Positions 1 through 8,497 are shown, counted from the stretch's first letter. The stretch is DNA of 32,288 nucleotides from Treponema sp. (GCA_024687165.1 JAILEY010000065.1:1-32288); one strand, 5' to 3'. A program made the numbers and translations. The notes: generated by a model from the sequence alone, not told the origin.

Positions 1-859
1 TTTCCATTCTGCACCCATGTGTCGGTAGTTAAAGCCGAAAAAATATTTATACATTCTGTAAAAGAATAAAGCGAAACACCAGTGCAGTTAGTCGATGAAT
101 AAAAATCAAATTTTACTTTATGAGAACCTTCAGGCATTCCACCTTCTAATTCATCCTCTGTAATTTCTCCAAAAAGGAAACGCATTTTTCCGGAATTATT
201 TATTGCACGAATATAAGCGCTTTCATGATCATTATAATTTACAGATGCCCTTGCAGATTTTATTTCTGTGCCGGTACAGTCAACTTCAAGATCAAGAATT
301 CCAAACTCACTGCTGTCTTGAGGTACAGAAAGAGTAATATTCTGATTTGTAACAGTTTTCAAATTGCTGATTTTAACATTCTCAATTTTGCCTTTTAAAA
401 TTTCGTAGCGCGTATCAAAAGGTTTAATTGCAAGACTTACTTCAATCTTATATTTTTTCTCTGAATCTGCAGCGGGAATACCGATTTTATATTTTACACT
501 TTCGCCGTCAGTTACAGTTTCACCTGTATAAACTTCAGTACTATCATCAGCGTTAACGGCTTTTATTTCAAAATCAAAATTCTCAGTCGGAATTGAAGGA
601 AATGCAGTTCTAAAATTTTCTTTATCTGTCTGTGCTGGAATTTTAAGTGTCTGTGCAATTTTTCCCGGAAGTGCGCTGTAAATCAATTTTCCGGAAACTT
701 CTACAACGTTTGATTTTGAATCGTTCTTTTCAACTTTACTTGAATCAACAAAATTGCTGCAGGAATAAAAAATCGTGCTAAAAATCAGAGCGGCAAAAAG
801 CTTAAATCTGAATTGCCCCCCCTAGAAGAATGTATAGCAAATTTTGACATAAACTTCAT
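1..859 (-). pseudogene. Putative surface lipoprotein, partial, out of frame at a G7 tract (possibly phase-variable)
   Basis: The reading frame is open from base 821 to the window edge (about 273 codons, continuing beyond). It encodes a basic stretch, a hydrophobic segment (LFAALIFSTIFYSC) ending in a lipobox-like Cys, then a Ser/Lys/Glu-rich, beta-rich-looking exported region with no domain I recognise. No ATG, GTG or TTG lies in that frame upstream of the lipobox, and a TAG closes it at 822-824. An ATG at 859, with GGAG 11 bases upstream, enters the gene one frame off because the G tract has seven Gs; as read it ends after 24 codons (stop at 785-787). Eight (or five) Gs would join the two parts. 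It starts 29 bases after the 889-1428 gene on the same strand, so the two are probably cotranscribed. I infer an outer-surface lipoprotein in an OFF state; a sequencing error in the homopolymer is the main alternative. Confidence 0.72.
816..822. repeat. Homopolymeric G/C tract (seven) at the frame break of the lipoprotein gene
   Basis: Seven Cs on the plus strand, read as seven Gs by the minus-strand gene. The tract lies between the ATG at 859 and the lipobox, exactly where the reading frame must shift by one base. Long G runs are otherwise absent from this AT-rich window. Variable poly-G tracts are known to switch genes in Treponema pallidum. Confidence 0.85.
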
Positions 860-888
860 ACTTTTATAAACTCCACAAAGCAAGTTTA

Positions 889-1428
889 TTATATGGAAAG
901 AAAAATGTCAGCAGTTTCATCATCTTCAGCAAGTGAATCCCGGATTGCTTCAGCTTGTTCCAGATCATCAACAACAATCGCAACAGAGCCTTCTGTAATC
1001 GGCATTCTGATCATAGCACAAATAAGAATCTTGCCACATGCAATGATACAAAGCTCTTTATTTAAATTTTCTTTCGTAATTTTTGCAAATAAATCTCTAC
1101 CCTCATCAGTTAAAACAAAATTCACCTGAGGTTTTATTCCATAGAAATCTTTTTCAATCTGTACATTTTCAATATATCTGCCATCCATAAGAACTTCTTT
1201 TTTTACGACGACATAGGAATTTGTTAAATCAGCATCAGTAGCATTAGCCTTCATAAAGATTTCACAATCTGCAGGAATTTTTTCAAGACCCTTTTCATAT
1301 GATTCTGCATATTTAAAATCACGAGTCGCATCAGAATCTGCAAGCTGAAAAGTAACTTTATCTTTGGCATGCAAAATCGATCCGGCAGTAAAAATCATAA
1401 TCAAAATTAAAAAAGCTTTTTTCAACAT
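889..1428 (-). CDS. Small exported protein resembling the SecD P1 head subdomain
   Basis: A 179-residue protein with a clear signal peptide (MLKKAFLILIMIFTAGSILHA). Residues about 95-155 read like the periplasmic P1-head region of SecD: a DFYGIKPQVNFVLTDEGRDLF stretch, an ITKEN.NKELCII segment, then a PITEGSVAIV segment, in the same order as in SecD. There are no transmembrane helices after the signal peptide, so it is not a complete SecD. GAGG precedes the ATG, and a good promoter lies just upstream. The lipoprotein gene follows 29 bases downstream. The role is unknown; it may be a periplasmic factor that borrowed the SecD head fold. I am confident of the coding region and fairly confident of the SecD resemblance. 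Confidence 0.85.
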   Translation of the reverse strand: MLKKAFLILIMIFTAGSILHAKDKVTFQLADSDATRDFKYAESYEKGLEKIPADCEIFMKANATDADLTNSYVVVKKEVLMDGRYIENVQIEKDFYGIKPQVNFVLTDEGRDLFAKITKENLNKELCIIACGKILICAMIRMPITEGSVAIVVDDLEQAEAIRDSLAEDDETADIFLSI

Positions 1429-1444
1429 AGCAACCTCGACTCAG

Positions 1445-1473
1445 ATTATATTAATCATATCATTCAAGTTCAA
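1445..1473 (-). promoter_or_regulatory. Sigma-70-type promoter for the SecD-head-like gene
   Basis: On the minus strand TTGAAC (1468-1473) and TATAAT (1445-1450) are separated by exactly 17 bases. Transcription would start about 10 bases before the ATG at 1428 and include the GAGG ribosome-binding site. It probably also serves the downstream lipoprotein gene. Confidence 0.75.
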
Positions 1474-1507
1474 TAATCGTGCAAGAGACTAGATTTATTC
1501 TTTGTGA

Positions 1508-1519
1508 TATACTCCAGCC
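1508..1519 (+). promoter_or_regulatory. Minus-10 box placed for a leaderless transcript of the 1520 gene
   Basis: TATACT (1508-1513) is followed by only six bases and then the ATG at 1520. There is no Shine-Dalgarno sequence between them, and normal start-point spacing would put +1 at or next to the A of ATG. The minus-35 region (around 1485-1490, GAGACT) is weak. Confidence 0.5.
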
Positions 1520-1849
1520 ATGAAAGCAACAGATACATTTAGAAATCCACAGTTCGGTCATAACTGTGCACAGGCAGTCGCAAATAAATACAGGGAACTT
1601 TACAGCGATAAAAACATTGTTTCAACTTACTCACCTTATGTCGGAGGTCGTGCTCCCGGCGGATTATGCGGGGCACTTTTTGCAGCAAAAGAAGCACTTC
1701 CTGAACATGCGGAAAAAATCGAAGAAGAATTTATAAAACTTTGTGGCGCCGTTACATGCCGCGATATTAAAACTCAAAACAAAACTCCATGCACCGTTTG
1801 CGTAGATACAGCAGACAAGCTTGTTGAAAAATATTCAAAGGGAAAATAA
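1520..1849 (+). CDS. C_GCAxxG_C_C family small redox-type cysteine protein
   Basis: A 109-residue cytoplasmic protein with the conserved cysteine spacing of the C_GCAxxG_C_C family: HNCAQAV near residue 15, GGLCGALFAA near 50, then CGAVTC and PCTVC toward the C-terminus. Members are thought to be redox-active or metal-binding, but the reaction is not established to my knowledge. There is no signal peptide. The stop codon overlaps the ATG of the HD-domain gene (TAATG), which suggests translational coupling. The start is chosen because it is the only ATG near the upstream minus-10 box. Confidence 0.85.
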   Translation: MKATDTFRNPQFGHNCAQAVANKYRELYSDKNIVSTYSPYVGGRAPGGLCGALFAAKEALPEHAEKIEEEFIKLCGAVTCRDIKTQNKTPCTVCVDTADKLVEKYSKGK

Positions 1850-2553
1850 TGACAACAGAAGAACTTGAAAAGCTGACTGAAGAATCAAAAGAACTTGTTT
1901 CAATTTTTGAAAAACATAATTTTCTTTCAGACGCAGAAATTGATTCAGAAAAAATAAAATCCGCAGTTTTTGAGATGGCAGAAAAATGCATTCAGAATAA
2001 AGAAGAATGTGCTGCTTTTACAAAATGGATGAATGAGCACGAATTCTTCACTTCTCCGGCTTCAACAAAATTCCACGGAAATTTTCAGGGCGGACTTTCG
2101 GTTCATTCTCTAATGGTTGCATACCAGGCACTTAAACTTGCACCGGCAATTTTTTCTGACTGGATGAAATCAAAGGTTGCAGGACAATTTACATTTACTG
2201 CAGAAGATGTTTTTGTTGCAGCGATTGCACACGACTTTTGTAAGGCGGGATTTTATTCAACAAGCTTTAAAAATACAAAAGATATTTTCGGCAACTGGAA
2301 GAAGACTCCGTATTTTACAGTTAAATCTGAAACAAGAACTCTTGGGCACGGAAATGAATCAGTTCTTCTGCTTTTAGAATCAATGCCTTCATATCTTAAA
2401 AAACGGTCTGTGCTCGAAGCAATAAGCCGCCACATGGGATTCAGCGATTTGACGGATACAGAAAAAATGAATTATTCAAACTTTCTGCAGAATCCGCTTG
2501 TAATGCTGATTCAAATTGCGGATCAAAGCGCTTCAGCCTGGTATGATTATTAA
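1849..2553 (+). CDS. HD-domain phosphohydrolase-like protein
   Basis: A 234-residue soluble protein. A His in LSVHSLMVAY (about residue 84) and the His-Asp pair of AIAHDFCKAGF (about 127-128) give the HD-superfamily metal-binding pattern, and GHGNESV and ISRHMGFSD supply further conserved-looking His residues, in the order seen in phosphohydrolases of this fold. The N-terminal 70 residues are helical and charged. It is translationally coupled to the preceding cysteine protein by a one-base overlap. The substrate cannot be told from the sequence; nucleotide hydrolysis is the family tendency. Confidence 0.82.
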   Translation: MTTEELEKLTEESKELVSIFEKHNFLSDAEIDSEKIKSAVFEMAEKCIQNKEECAAFTKWMNEHEFFTSPASTKFHGNFQGGLSVHSLMVAYQALKLAPAIFSDWMKSKVAGQFTFTAEDVFVAAIAHDFCKAGFYSTSFKNTKDIFGNWKKTPYFTVKSETRTLGHGNESVLLLLESMPSYLKKRSVLEAISRHMGFSDLTDTEKMNYSNFLQNPLVMLIQIADQSASAWYDY

Positions 2554-2563
2554 ATTTTTATGA

Positions 2564-2592
2564 ATGACAAAATGTCTCAAAAAATATAAAAT
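2564..2592 (+). promoter_or_regulatory. Promoter of aroC, placed for a leaderless transcript
   Basis: ATGACA (2564-2569) and TAAAAT (2587-2592) are 17 bases apart. Seven bases (AGCCTCC) separate the minus-10 box from the ATG at 2600, so +1 would fall at the start codon. No Shine-Dalgarno is present. Confidence 0.55.
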
Positions 2593-2599
2593 AGCCTCC

Positions 2600-3661
2600 A
2601 TGAGCGGAAACACTTTTGGTACAATTTTTAAGGTAACGACATTCGGCGAAAGCCATGGAACAGCACTCGGTTGTGTAATCGACGGACTTCCTGCGGGAAT
2701 TGAAGTTGATGAAGCTTTTCTTCAGTCCGAGATGGACAGACGTAAACCGGGAACAAAAGGTGCTTCTGTTACGGCAAGAAAAGAAGATGACTGCGCAAAA
2801 ATTTTAAGCGGCACTTTTGAAGGAAAAACAACAGGCTGTCCGATTGCAGTAATGATTGAAAATACAAATCAACATTCAAAAGATTATTCAAACATCATGA
2901 ATAAATTCCGCCCGGGACATGCTGATTACACCTTTGAAAAAAAATACGGCATCCGTGATTACAGAGGCGGCGGAAGATCAAGCGGAAGAGAAACCTGTGC
3001 CAGAGTTGCAGCAGGTGCTTTTGCAAAAATGTATCTGAAAAAATTTGGAATCGAGATTAAAGCCTATACAAAAAAAATTGCAGACATCGAATGTAAAAAA
3101 ATCGATTTTTCAGAAATTGAAAATAATACAGTTCGAACTGCTGATAAAGAGGCCGCAGTTTTGATGGAAGAAAAAATCAACGAAACAAGAATGAACAAAG
3201 ATTCAATCGGTGCAGTTGTTGAATGTGTCGTAAAAAATCCACCTGTGGGACTTGGTCAGCCTGTATTCGATAAGCTTGATGCACTTCTTGCTCATGCGAT
3301 GCTTTCAATCGGGGCTGTAAAAGGAATTGAATTTGGTGCAGGATTTGAAGTTGCTTCAATGACTGGAAAAACAAACAACGACTGCATGACAAAAGGCTTC
3401 GGTTTTGCAACAAATAATGCTGGCGGAATTCTCGGAGGCATTTCAAACGGAAACGACATTGTATTCCGTGTTGCAGTAAAACCTGTTCCAAGCATTTATC
3501 TGAATCAGAAAACTGTTGATAAAGACGGAAACGAATGTGATCTGTTAATTGAAGGACGCCATGATGTATGTCTTGCACCACGAATCGTTCCTGTAATCGA
3601 AGCAATGACTGCAATCACATTAGTTGACCTCATTCTCCAAAATCAAACTTCAAGAGTATAA
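2600..3661 (+). CDS. aroC: Chorismate synthase
   Basis: Converts 5-enolpyruvylshikimate-3-phosphate to chorismate, the last step of the shikimate pathway, using reduced FMN. The 353-residue protein begins SGNTFGTIFKVTTFGESHG, with the family signature GESHG, then RPGHADYTFEKKYG and RGGGRSSGRET, and ends with the expected GRHDVCLAPR region. Length is normal. An upstream ATG in frame at 2564 would add 12 residues with no family similarity and falls on the minus-35 box, so 2600 is preferred. The carboxypeptidase gene begins one base after the stop codon, an odd partner for a shikimate enzyme. Confidence 0.97.
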   Translation: MSGNTFGTIFKVTTFGESHGTALGCVIDGLPAGIEVDEAFLQSEMDRRKPGTKGASVTARKEDDCAKILSGTFEGKTTGCPIAVMIENTNQHSKDYSNIMNKFRPGHADYTFEKKYGIRDYRGGGRSSGRETCARVAAGAFAKMYLKKFGIEIKAYTKKIADIECKKIDFSEIENNTVRTADKEAAVLMEEKINETRMNKDSIGAVVECVVKNPPVGLGQPVFDKLDALLAHAMLSIGAVKGIEFGAGFEVASMTGKTNNDCMTKGFGFATNNAGGILGGISNGNDIVFRVAVKPVPSIYLNQKTVDKDGNECDLLIEGRHDVCLAPRIVPVIEAMTAITLVDLILQNQTSRV

Positions 3662-3662
3662 A

Positions 3663-5006
3663 ATGAAAAACAAAAAGCTTATTGTTTCTGTCTCATCCGC
3701 ACTGGCTGTAATTCTTTCAGCAGCAGTAACTTTTGCAGTATCAATAAAAAATGCAAAAACTCCTCATGTGCCACAAAAGCTTACAGCAGAAGAACAGAAT
3801 GAACTCGATTTTTTTCTGAACACAAAATATTCTCAGCGAAAAGAAATAATAACTCGTCTTCCTTACAGAACGGTTTCAGCAGACCTTAACATTCATGCAA
3901 GAAGTGCAATCCTTGTAGACATAAACACAGGCAATATTTTATTTGAAAAAAATGCTGATGAACTTATTCCGCCTGCAAGCATGACAAAGCTGGTTGAGAT
4001 GTTCGTTGTATTTGAAGAAATCAACACTGGAAGAATTTCTCTTGATGATATTGTACCTCTTCCGCCTCAAAGCTGGTGGAGGAATCTTCCGTCTGATGCA
4101 TCAAAAATGTACATCGATGAAGGACACATTGTCACACTCCGCGAACTGCTTCTTGGACTTTCCATAGCAAGCGGAAACGATGCTTCAATCGCAATTGCAA
4201 ATTATGTCTGCGGTGACATGGACACTTTTGTAAAAAGGATGAATGAAGTAATAAAAAGCATTGGTCTTGAAAAAACTCATTTTGTAGAAAGTTCGGGGTA
4301 CAGCGAAAAAAATATTACAACTGCAAGAGAGTTTTCAAAATTCTGCATGGTATACATCAAAAAATTTCCTTTTGCACTTGAACAGTTTCACAGCATAAAA
4401 AAACTTGTATATCCACAGGAGAAAAATTTATCCGCTGAACAAAAAAAGCTTGCAATAGAACCGGTTGAAAAAAAGAACACAAACAAACTTCTTGAAACAC
4501 TTCCCGGCTGTAACGGATTAAAAACAGGATACATCGATGAAAGCGGATACAACATTTCTGTTACTGCAACACGCGGAAACAAAAGTTACCTGAGCATAAC
4601 GATGGGTGGTCCCGGGACAAATACAAAAGAAGGCGATAAATACAGAGTTCTGGACGGAACTGAACTGATGGAATTTGCATTCAAAAAATTCAGCCCATAC
4701 AAAGCAAAGGAAGCACATACTGCAATTGTAAATACTTTGGGAACACAGGAAAAAAGTATTCTACTTGTACCTGCTGTTCCAGAAAATTTTTCAATTCCAT
4801 TTGATGAAGAAGAATTAAGTGCAACAGTTACCGCACCAGAAATGATTTACGGCGCAGTAAAATGTGGTAAGCCGCTTGGAAAAATAATTTATTCATTACA
4901 TGGGCAGGTACTGTTTACAATTCCGCTGGTTGCATCAAAGACATGCACGGAAGCAAATTCACTCATGAAGCTTTATGATCGTGCAGTCTTTAAATTTGCA
5001 AAATGA
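3663..5006 (+). CDS. dacA: D-alanyl-D-alanine carboxypeptidase (PBP5/DacA type)
   Basis: A periplasmic serine peptidase that trims the terminal D-Ala from peptidoglycan pentapeptides. The 447-residue protein has an N-terminal hydrophobic signal segment (residues 6-27) and all three active-site motifs: SMTK at 106-109, SGN at 170-172 and KTG at 287-289. A C-terminal region (about 355-430) looks like the PBP5 beta-sandwich domain, and the last residues could form the amphipathic membrane anchor. The start is the ATG one base after the aroC stop; the longer frame upstream lies within aroC. Its stop lies three bases from the stop of the convergent deacetylase-like gene. Confidence 0.93.
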   Translation: MKNKKLIVSVSSALAVILSAAVTFAVSIKNAKTPHVPQKLTAEEQNELDFFLNTKYSQRKEIITRLPYRTVSADLNIHARSAILVDINTGNILFEKNADELIPPASMTKLVEMFVVFEEINTGRISLDDIVPLPPQSWWRNLPSDASKMYIDEGHIVTLRELLLGLSIASGNDASIAIANYVCGDMDTFVKRMNEVIKSIGLEKTHFVESSGYSEKNITTAREFSKFCMVYIKKFPFALEQFHSIKKLVYPQEKNLSAEQKKLAIEPVEKKNTNKLLETLPGCNGLKTGYIDESGYNISVTATRGNKSYLSITMGGPGTNTKEGDKYRVLDGTELMEFAFKKFSPYKAKEAHTAIVNTLGTQEKSILLVPAVPENFSIPFDEEELSATVTAPEMIYGAVKCGKPLGKIIYSLHGQVLFTIPLVASKTCTEANSLMKLYDRAVFKFAK

Positions 5007-5009
5007 TTA

Positions 5010-7220
5010 CTAAAGCTTTTGATGCACAAAATCTGTCATAGGAACAATTTCGTATCCTGCATCAAGAAGAGCTGCAATCAGAAGATCAAGTTTTTCATAC
5101 AGGTAATCTTTTCTTGTACCGCCAGTCTTTCCGATTGTAACAAAGATATGTGAACTGTTTTTATCTGCAACAAGATTTTCTACACAGTCATCAATTATTT
5201 CATTTGCACTTTTATAAACACCTTTACCTTCTGCGGCATTTTCAAAAGTAACTTCATCATTTAATCTGAATGACGGACTTATCCATGTGTAGCCCGCTTC
5301 TTCCGCTGCTGAATTGATTGACTTGTTTGTATGATAATATGGTGCATGCCAAAACAGTGAAAGCTCTTTTCCTGTTGCTGCAAAAAATTCATCTTCATTT
5401 CGAGCAAGGCCGCGCTTAACAAATGCTTTATCCGCTGTAAAATCAGCTCCAGTTAAATCTGCAGAACTAAAGAATAATGAAGCGCATAAATTTCCCGACT
5501 CTGCAACCTGCTTTGCTTTTTCAGGATAACGGCGGATAAACTCACCGTTTAAAAAGAATGTTCCCTTGATATTAAATTCTTCAAGCGTATAAAGAACATT
5601 TGCGAGACCATCAGCATTTTCAAGAACATCAAAAGAAAGTGTTATTTTTTTCTTTGCAAGCGATGAAGAATCAGCCTCACCGTAAACTGAATAAGTTACA
5701 ACATCATCCGCGAGCGAGCGAACATAAATCCCGTTTTCAAATTTAGGATTCTGAGATTTTGCAGTATAAACTCTAAAGATTCCGTTTTTTTCCGTATGCT
5801 CATTTTTTAAAACAGTGGGCTTATATGCAGACCATGTATTTTTCAAGGCTTCATAAACGTAATAGTCTTTTCCATTTTCAAGTCTGCAGATTATTCTACC
5901 GCCATCCCAATATGCGAAATTTGCAGAAGAAATAAAAAGCACTGTACTCTGACCGCCGACATTCCAGAGTTTTACAGTTTCATTTCCGCCGACAAAAAGA
6001 TTTGCATTATTTGCCCAGACTGCAGATACAACATTTGAATTCTCAAGGCTTGCAGAAAGTTTCCATGAGCTTGTATCGTACACGCAGAATTTTCCATCCA
6101 TGCAGAATGCAACTTTTCTCTTGTCAGGTGAAAGAATCGGAGTAACACCGCCTTCTACCTGAAGAACTTTTTCATGACCTGATGATACTCTGTTTACAGT
6201 GCTCAATTTTTTTCCTGTTGAATTGCTGATTAAATCAGACCAGAGGACAGGTTCATTTTTTTCAGTCCAGAAAATCTGATGAGATACAACAGATCCATCC
6301 AGAGATGAAAGCGAAATCATATTTTTAATTTTTGATTTTTCATAATAGAAAAGAATATTTCCTGAAATTACAACGACATTTTCTCCATCACTGCTGCATG
6401 AAAATTTTTCAACAAACGGATTAAACGGATTTGAAAGTCTTGCAGAAATTTTTCCGTATCCGATTACAGAAGAATAAAGTCCGCGTGTATATAATTCATT
6501 TTCGTTTATGTGATATACAATATCATCTTTAATATAAACAATTTTTGATAAAGCCCACTGAACGCTGTTTATTGTTCCTTCCCCAATTTTTCTGTAATTT
6601 TCAGAAAGACGAATTTTCTTAAAAACTGCTTCTGGAGAATCAAAATAAATCATGTTGTTTTTTTCGTAAAGAAAAGCTTTGCTGTCTGCGGCCCATCTTA
6701 CACCTGTGTCGCTGTAACTGAACGGATATGAATCAGCAAGGATTTCAGTCTGCTTTGTCTGAACGTTATAAATTACAAGCTGTCCCATTGCATTTTTTTT
6801 CTGAATTACATAACAGATCCACTTACCGTCAGGACTTACACTCTGCGGACCAAGATGAGTATATTCAGTTGGAATTCTGCTTGCCTGAGAAACCCATTTT
6901 AAAGTTCCAGCTGAAACAGAATAATTTGCAATTCCATATCGGTTTCTAACCTGAAGAATTCTTCCGCCTTCAAGCAACTCAAGTTTTTCTGGAAAGCACG
7001 TAATTAAAACAGGAGAAGCTGCAAGTTTTTTTTCATCAAGCTTTGTGAGAAACAGACTTTTATATTCTGGAGTGCCCGGAAAATTATGAGAGGCCGTATA
7101 AATCAAATAGTCATCATTGTTCAAATCAAGATTGTCAAACTTTATTCCCGCATAAACAGGAAAAGCGATTGCACACACAGCAACCGCTAGAATAAATTTA
7201 CTGAAAATAATTTTTTTCAT
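5010..7220 (-). CDS. Exported beta-propeller-like protein with degenerate NodB (polysaccharide deacetylase) domain
   Basis: 736 residues. GGGAG five bases before the ATG at 7220 fixes the start over an ATG 15 bases upstream. A signal peptide (MKKIIFSKFILAVAVCAIAFPVYA) is followed by about 480 residues with repeated WD/TolB-like strands (for example SVSPDGKWICYV, LSPDKRKVAFC). A NodB-like domain then starts near residue 524 (KKITLSFDV, GTFFLNGEFIRRYPEKA, FWHAPYY, AEEAGYTW). The metal triad of active enzymes is gone: the FDDG motif reads FDVL, and the HxxxH motif region reads NLCASLFFSS with no His. I infer a periplasmic protein with a non-catalytic or altered NodB fold, perhaps sensing or binding cell-wall material. 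It follows the M23 gene by 24 bases, so they are probably one operon. Confidence 0.85.
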   Translation of the reverse strand: MKKIIFSKFILAVAVCAIAFPVYAGIKFDNLDLNNDDYLIYTASHNFPGTPEYKSLFLTKLDEKKLAASPVLITCFPEKLELLEGGRILQVRNRYGIANYSVSAGTLKWVSQASRIPTEYTHLGPQSVSPDGKWICYVIQKKNAMGQLVIYNVQTKQTEILADSYPFSYSDTGVRWAADSKAFLYEKNNMIYFDSPEAVFKKIRLSENYRKIGEGTINSVQWALSKIVYIKDDIVYHINENELYTRGLYSSVIGYGKISARLSNPFNPFVEKFSCSSDGENVVVISGNILFYYEKSKIKNMISLSSLDGSVVSHQIFWTEKNEPVLWSDLISNSTGKKLSTVNRVSSGHEKVLQVEGGVTPILSPDKRKVAFCMDGKFCVYDTSSWKLSASLENSNVVSAVWANNANLFVGGNETVKLWNVGGQSTVLFISSANFAYWDGGRIICRLENGKDYYVYEALKNTWSAYKPTVLKNEHTEKNGIFRVYTAKSQNPKFENGIYVRSLADDVVTYSVYGEADSSSLAKKKITLSFDVLENADGLANVLYTLEEFNIKGTFFLNGEFIRRYPEKAKQVAESGNLCASLFFSSADLTGADFTADKAFVKRGLARNEDEFFAATGKELSLFWHAPYYHTNKSINSAAEEAGYTWISPSFRLNDEVTFENAAEGKGVYKSANEIIDDCVENLVADKNSSHIFVTIGKTGGTRKDYLYEKLDLLIAALLDAGYEIVPMTDFVHQKL

Positions 7221-7244
7221 AATTTCTCCCATCAAGAAGATAAT

Positions 7245-8438
7245 CTATTTTAACACTGTAAAAGGATCTATAGGAACAGAATTCTTGTAAACAGTAAAAT
7301 GCAAATGAGGCCCGGTCGAGTATCCTGTGTTACCGACAAGACCGATTTTTGTATCCTGATTAACAGTCTGTCCTTTCTTTGCAATTATTTTACTCATGTG
7401 TCCATACAAAGTCTGATATCCGTCTGAATGTTTAAGAATCACATGATAACCATAAACTGATGACCATCCGGTAAACATAACAGTTCCGCTCTTTGAAGCA
7501 TAAATCGGAGTTCCGGTTGCACAGGCCAGATCAATTCCCTTGTGATAAGAAGAAACTCCGGTAATTGGATCTTTTCTTGGACCAAATTTTGAAGTAAGTC
7601 TGTATCTGATTTTAATCGGCTTTGCAAAAATTTCACCGAGTGCTTTCTGTATAGATTCACTGCTGAGTTTTGCTCCTGGAATATAAAGTTTCTGCCCCTT
7701 CTGAAGAGTTTCACTTGAAAGGTCATTCACGTCGATTATATCTGTAAGAGAAACTTTATATTTTGCAGAAATTGATTCAAGAGTTTCATTCGATGCAACA
7801 ATATGATACAAGCCGTCAACAGAAGGAACTGTAAGCTTCTGTCCAACATAAAGAGCTCTTGCGTTGCTGATGCTGTTAATTGAAATCAATGTAGAAATAT
7901 TTGAAAGTCCGAATTTTAAACTTATGCCGCCGAGAGTATCTCCTGATTTTACAATATAAGTCTGGAATGAAACCGGCTCCTTAAATGATGAAGCTTTTGC
8001 AACAGTCTCCCCAGTGAGCGAAACAATATTTCCTTCACTATCAATGCATGAATCTTTATCAAAAGCAAAATTGAACATCAACTCATCAAGAGGATCTGCT
8101 GTTGAACCTAAACTGATTTTTGATGTATCTGCAGAATTTTCAAAAATTGACCAGACCTTAAAGCCGAATGCAGGAAGAAGTACAAGAACTAAAAAAGCAG
8201 GAATAAGCCAGCTGAACTTTGCAACTGATTTTATACGCTTTGAGAGAATAATCATTCTGCCGTTAAAATTTAAAAATGCAGATCGAAGAGAAACTTTTCT
8301 TGTTGAATTAAAAAAACTTTTTGCAGAAACTCTTGAATAAGAATATGAAGACGGTTTTGTAATTTTCAAAACCCTTGGTACTCTTACTGATTTAATTCTT
8401 ATACGGTCTGCGCCGTTACAACAGTTGATTATTTCCAT
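7245..8438 (-). CDS. Membrane-anchored LysM / M23 zinc endopeptidase
   Basis: A peptidoglycan hydrolase of 397 residues. Residues 1-72 are basic and cytoplasmic, one transmembrane segment spans about 75-95, and two LysM domains follow (about 160-204 and 211-254; YIVKSGDTLGGIS and YHIVASNETLESIS). A complete M23 domain begins near 300: YHKGIDLA, LYGHMS and GPHLHF hold all four expected zinc ligands. No Shine-Dalgarno precedes the ATG at 8438; an internal ATG (Met62) is possible, but the first 61 residues keep normal codon use. It is divergent from lepB and leads the operon with the NodB-like gene. Confidence 0.92.
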   Translation of the reverse strand: MEIINCCNGADRIRIKSVRVPRVLKITKPSSYSYSRVSAKSFFNSTRKVSLRSAFLNFNGRMIILSKRIKSVAKFSWLIPAFLVLVLLPAFGFKVWSIFENSADTSKISLGSTADPLDELMFNFAFDKDSCIDSEGNIVSLTGETVAKASSFKEPVSFQTYIVKSGDTLGGISLKFGLSNISTLISINSISNARALYVGQKLTVPSVDGLYHIVASNETLESISAKYKVSLTDIIDVNDLSSETLQKGQKLYIPGAKLSSESIQKALGEIFAKPIKIRYRLTSKFGPRKDPITGVSSYHKGIDLACATGTPIYASKSGTVMFTGWSSVYGYHVILKHSDGYQTLYGHMSKIIAKKGQTVNQDTKIGLVGNTGYSTGPHLHFTVYKNSVPIDPFTVLK

Positions 8439-8441
8439 ACT

Positions 8442-8471
8442 TTGAATATCGTCAAAAAAAGTTCTTAATAT
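8442..8471 (+). promoter_or_regulatory. Probable promoter of the lepB-pbp-maf operon
   Basis: TTGAAT (8442-8447) and TAATAT (8466-8471) are 18 bases apart in the divergent gap. The leader would be about 20 bases without a clear Shine-Dalgarno. A second TATAAT (8492-8497) directly abuts the ATG and cannot be the minus-10 box for this start. Confidence 0.4.
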
Positions 8472-8497
8472 TAGCGATTATTGTCGATGAATATAAT

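Noticed and set aside
2564-2599. Longer N-terminus for AroC from ATG 2564
   Set aside because: The extra 12 residues do not fit the family and overlap the promoter.
3177-3614. Minus-strand frame within aroC
   Set aside because: Leu/Gln-rich antisense shadow with no start signals.
8492-8497. TATAAT as minus-10 box of lepB
   Set aside because: It abuts the ATG; transcription would start inside the gene, and no later start fits the protein.
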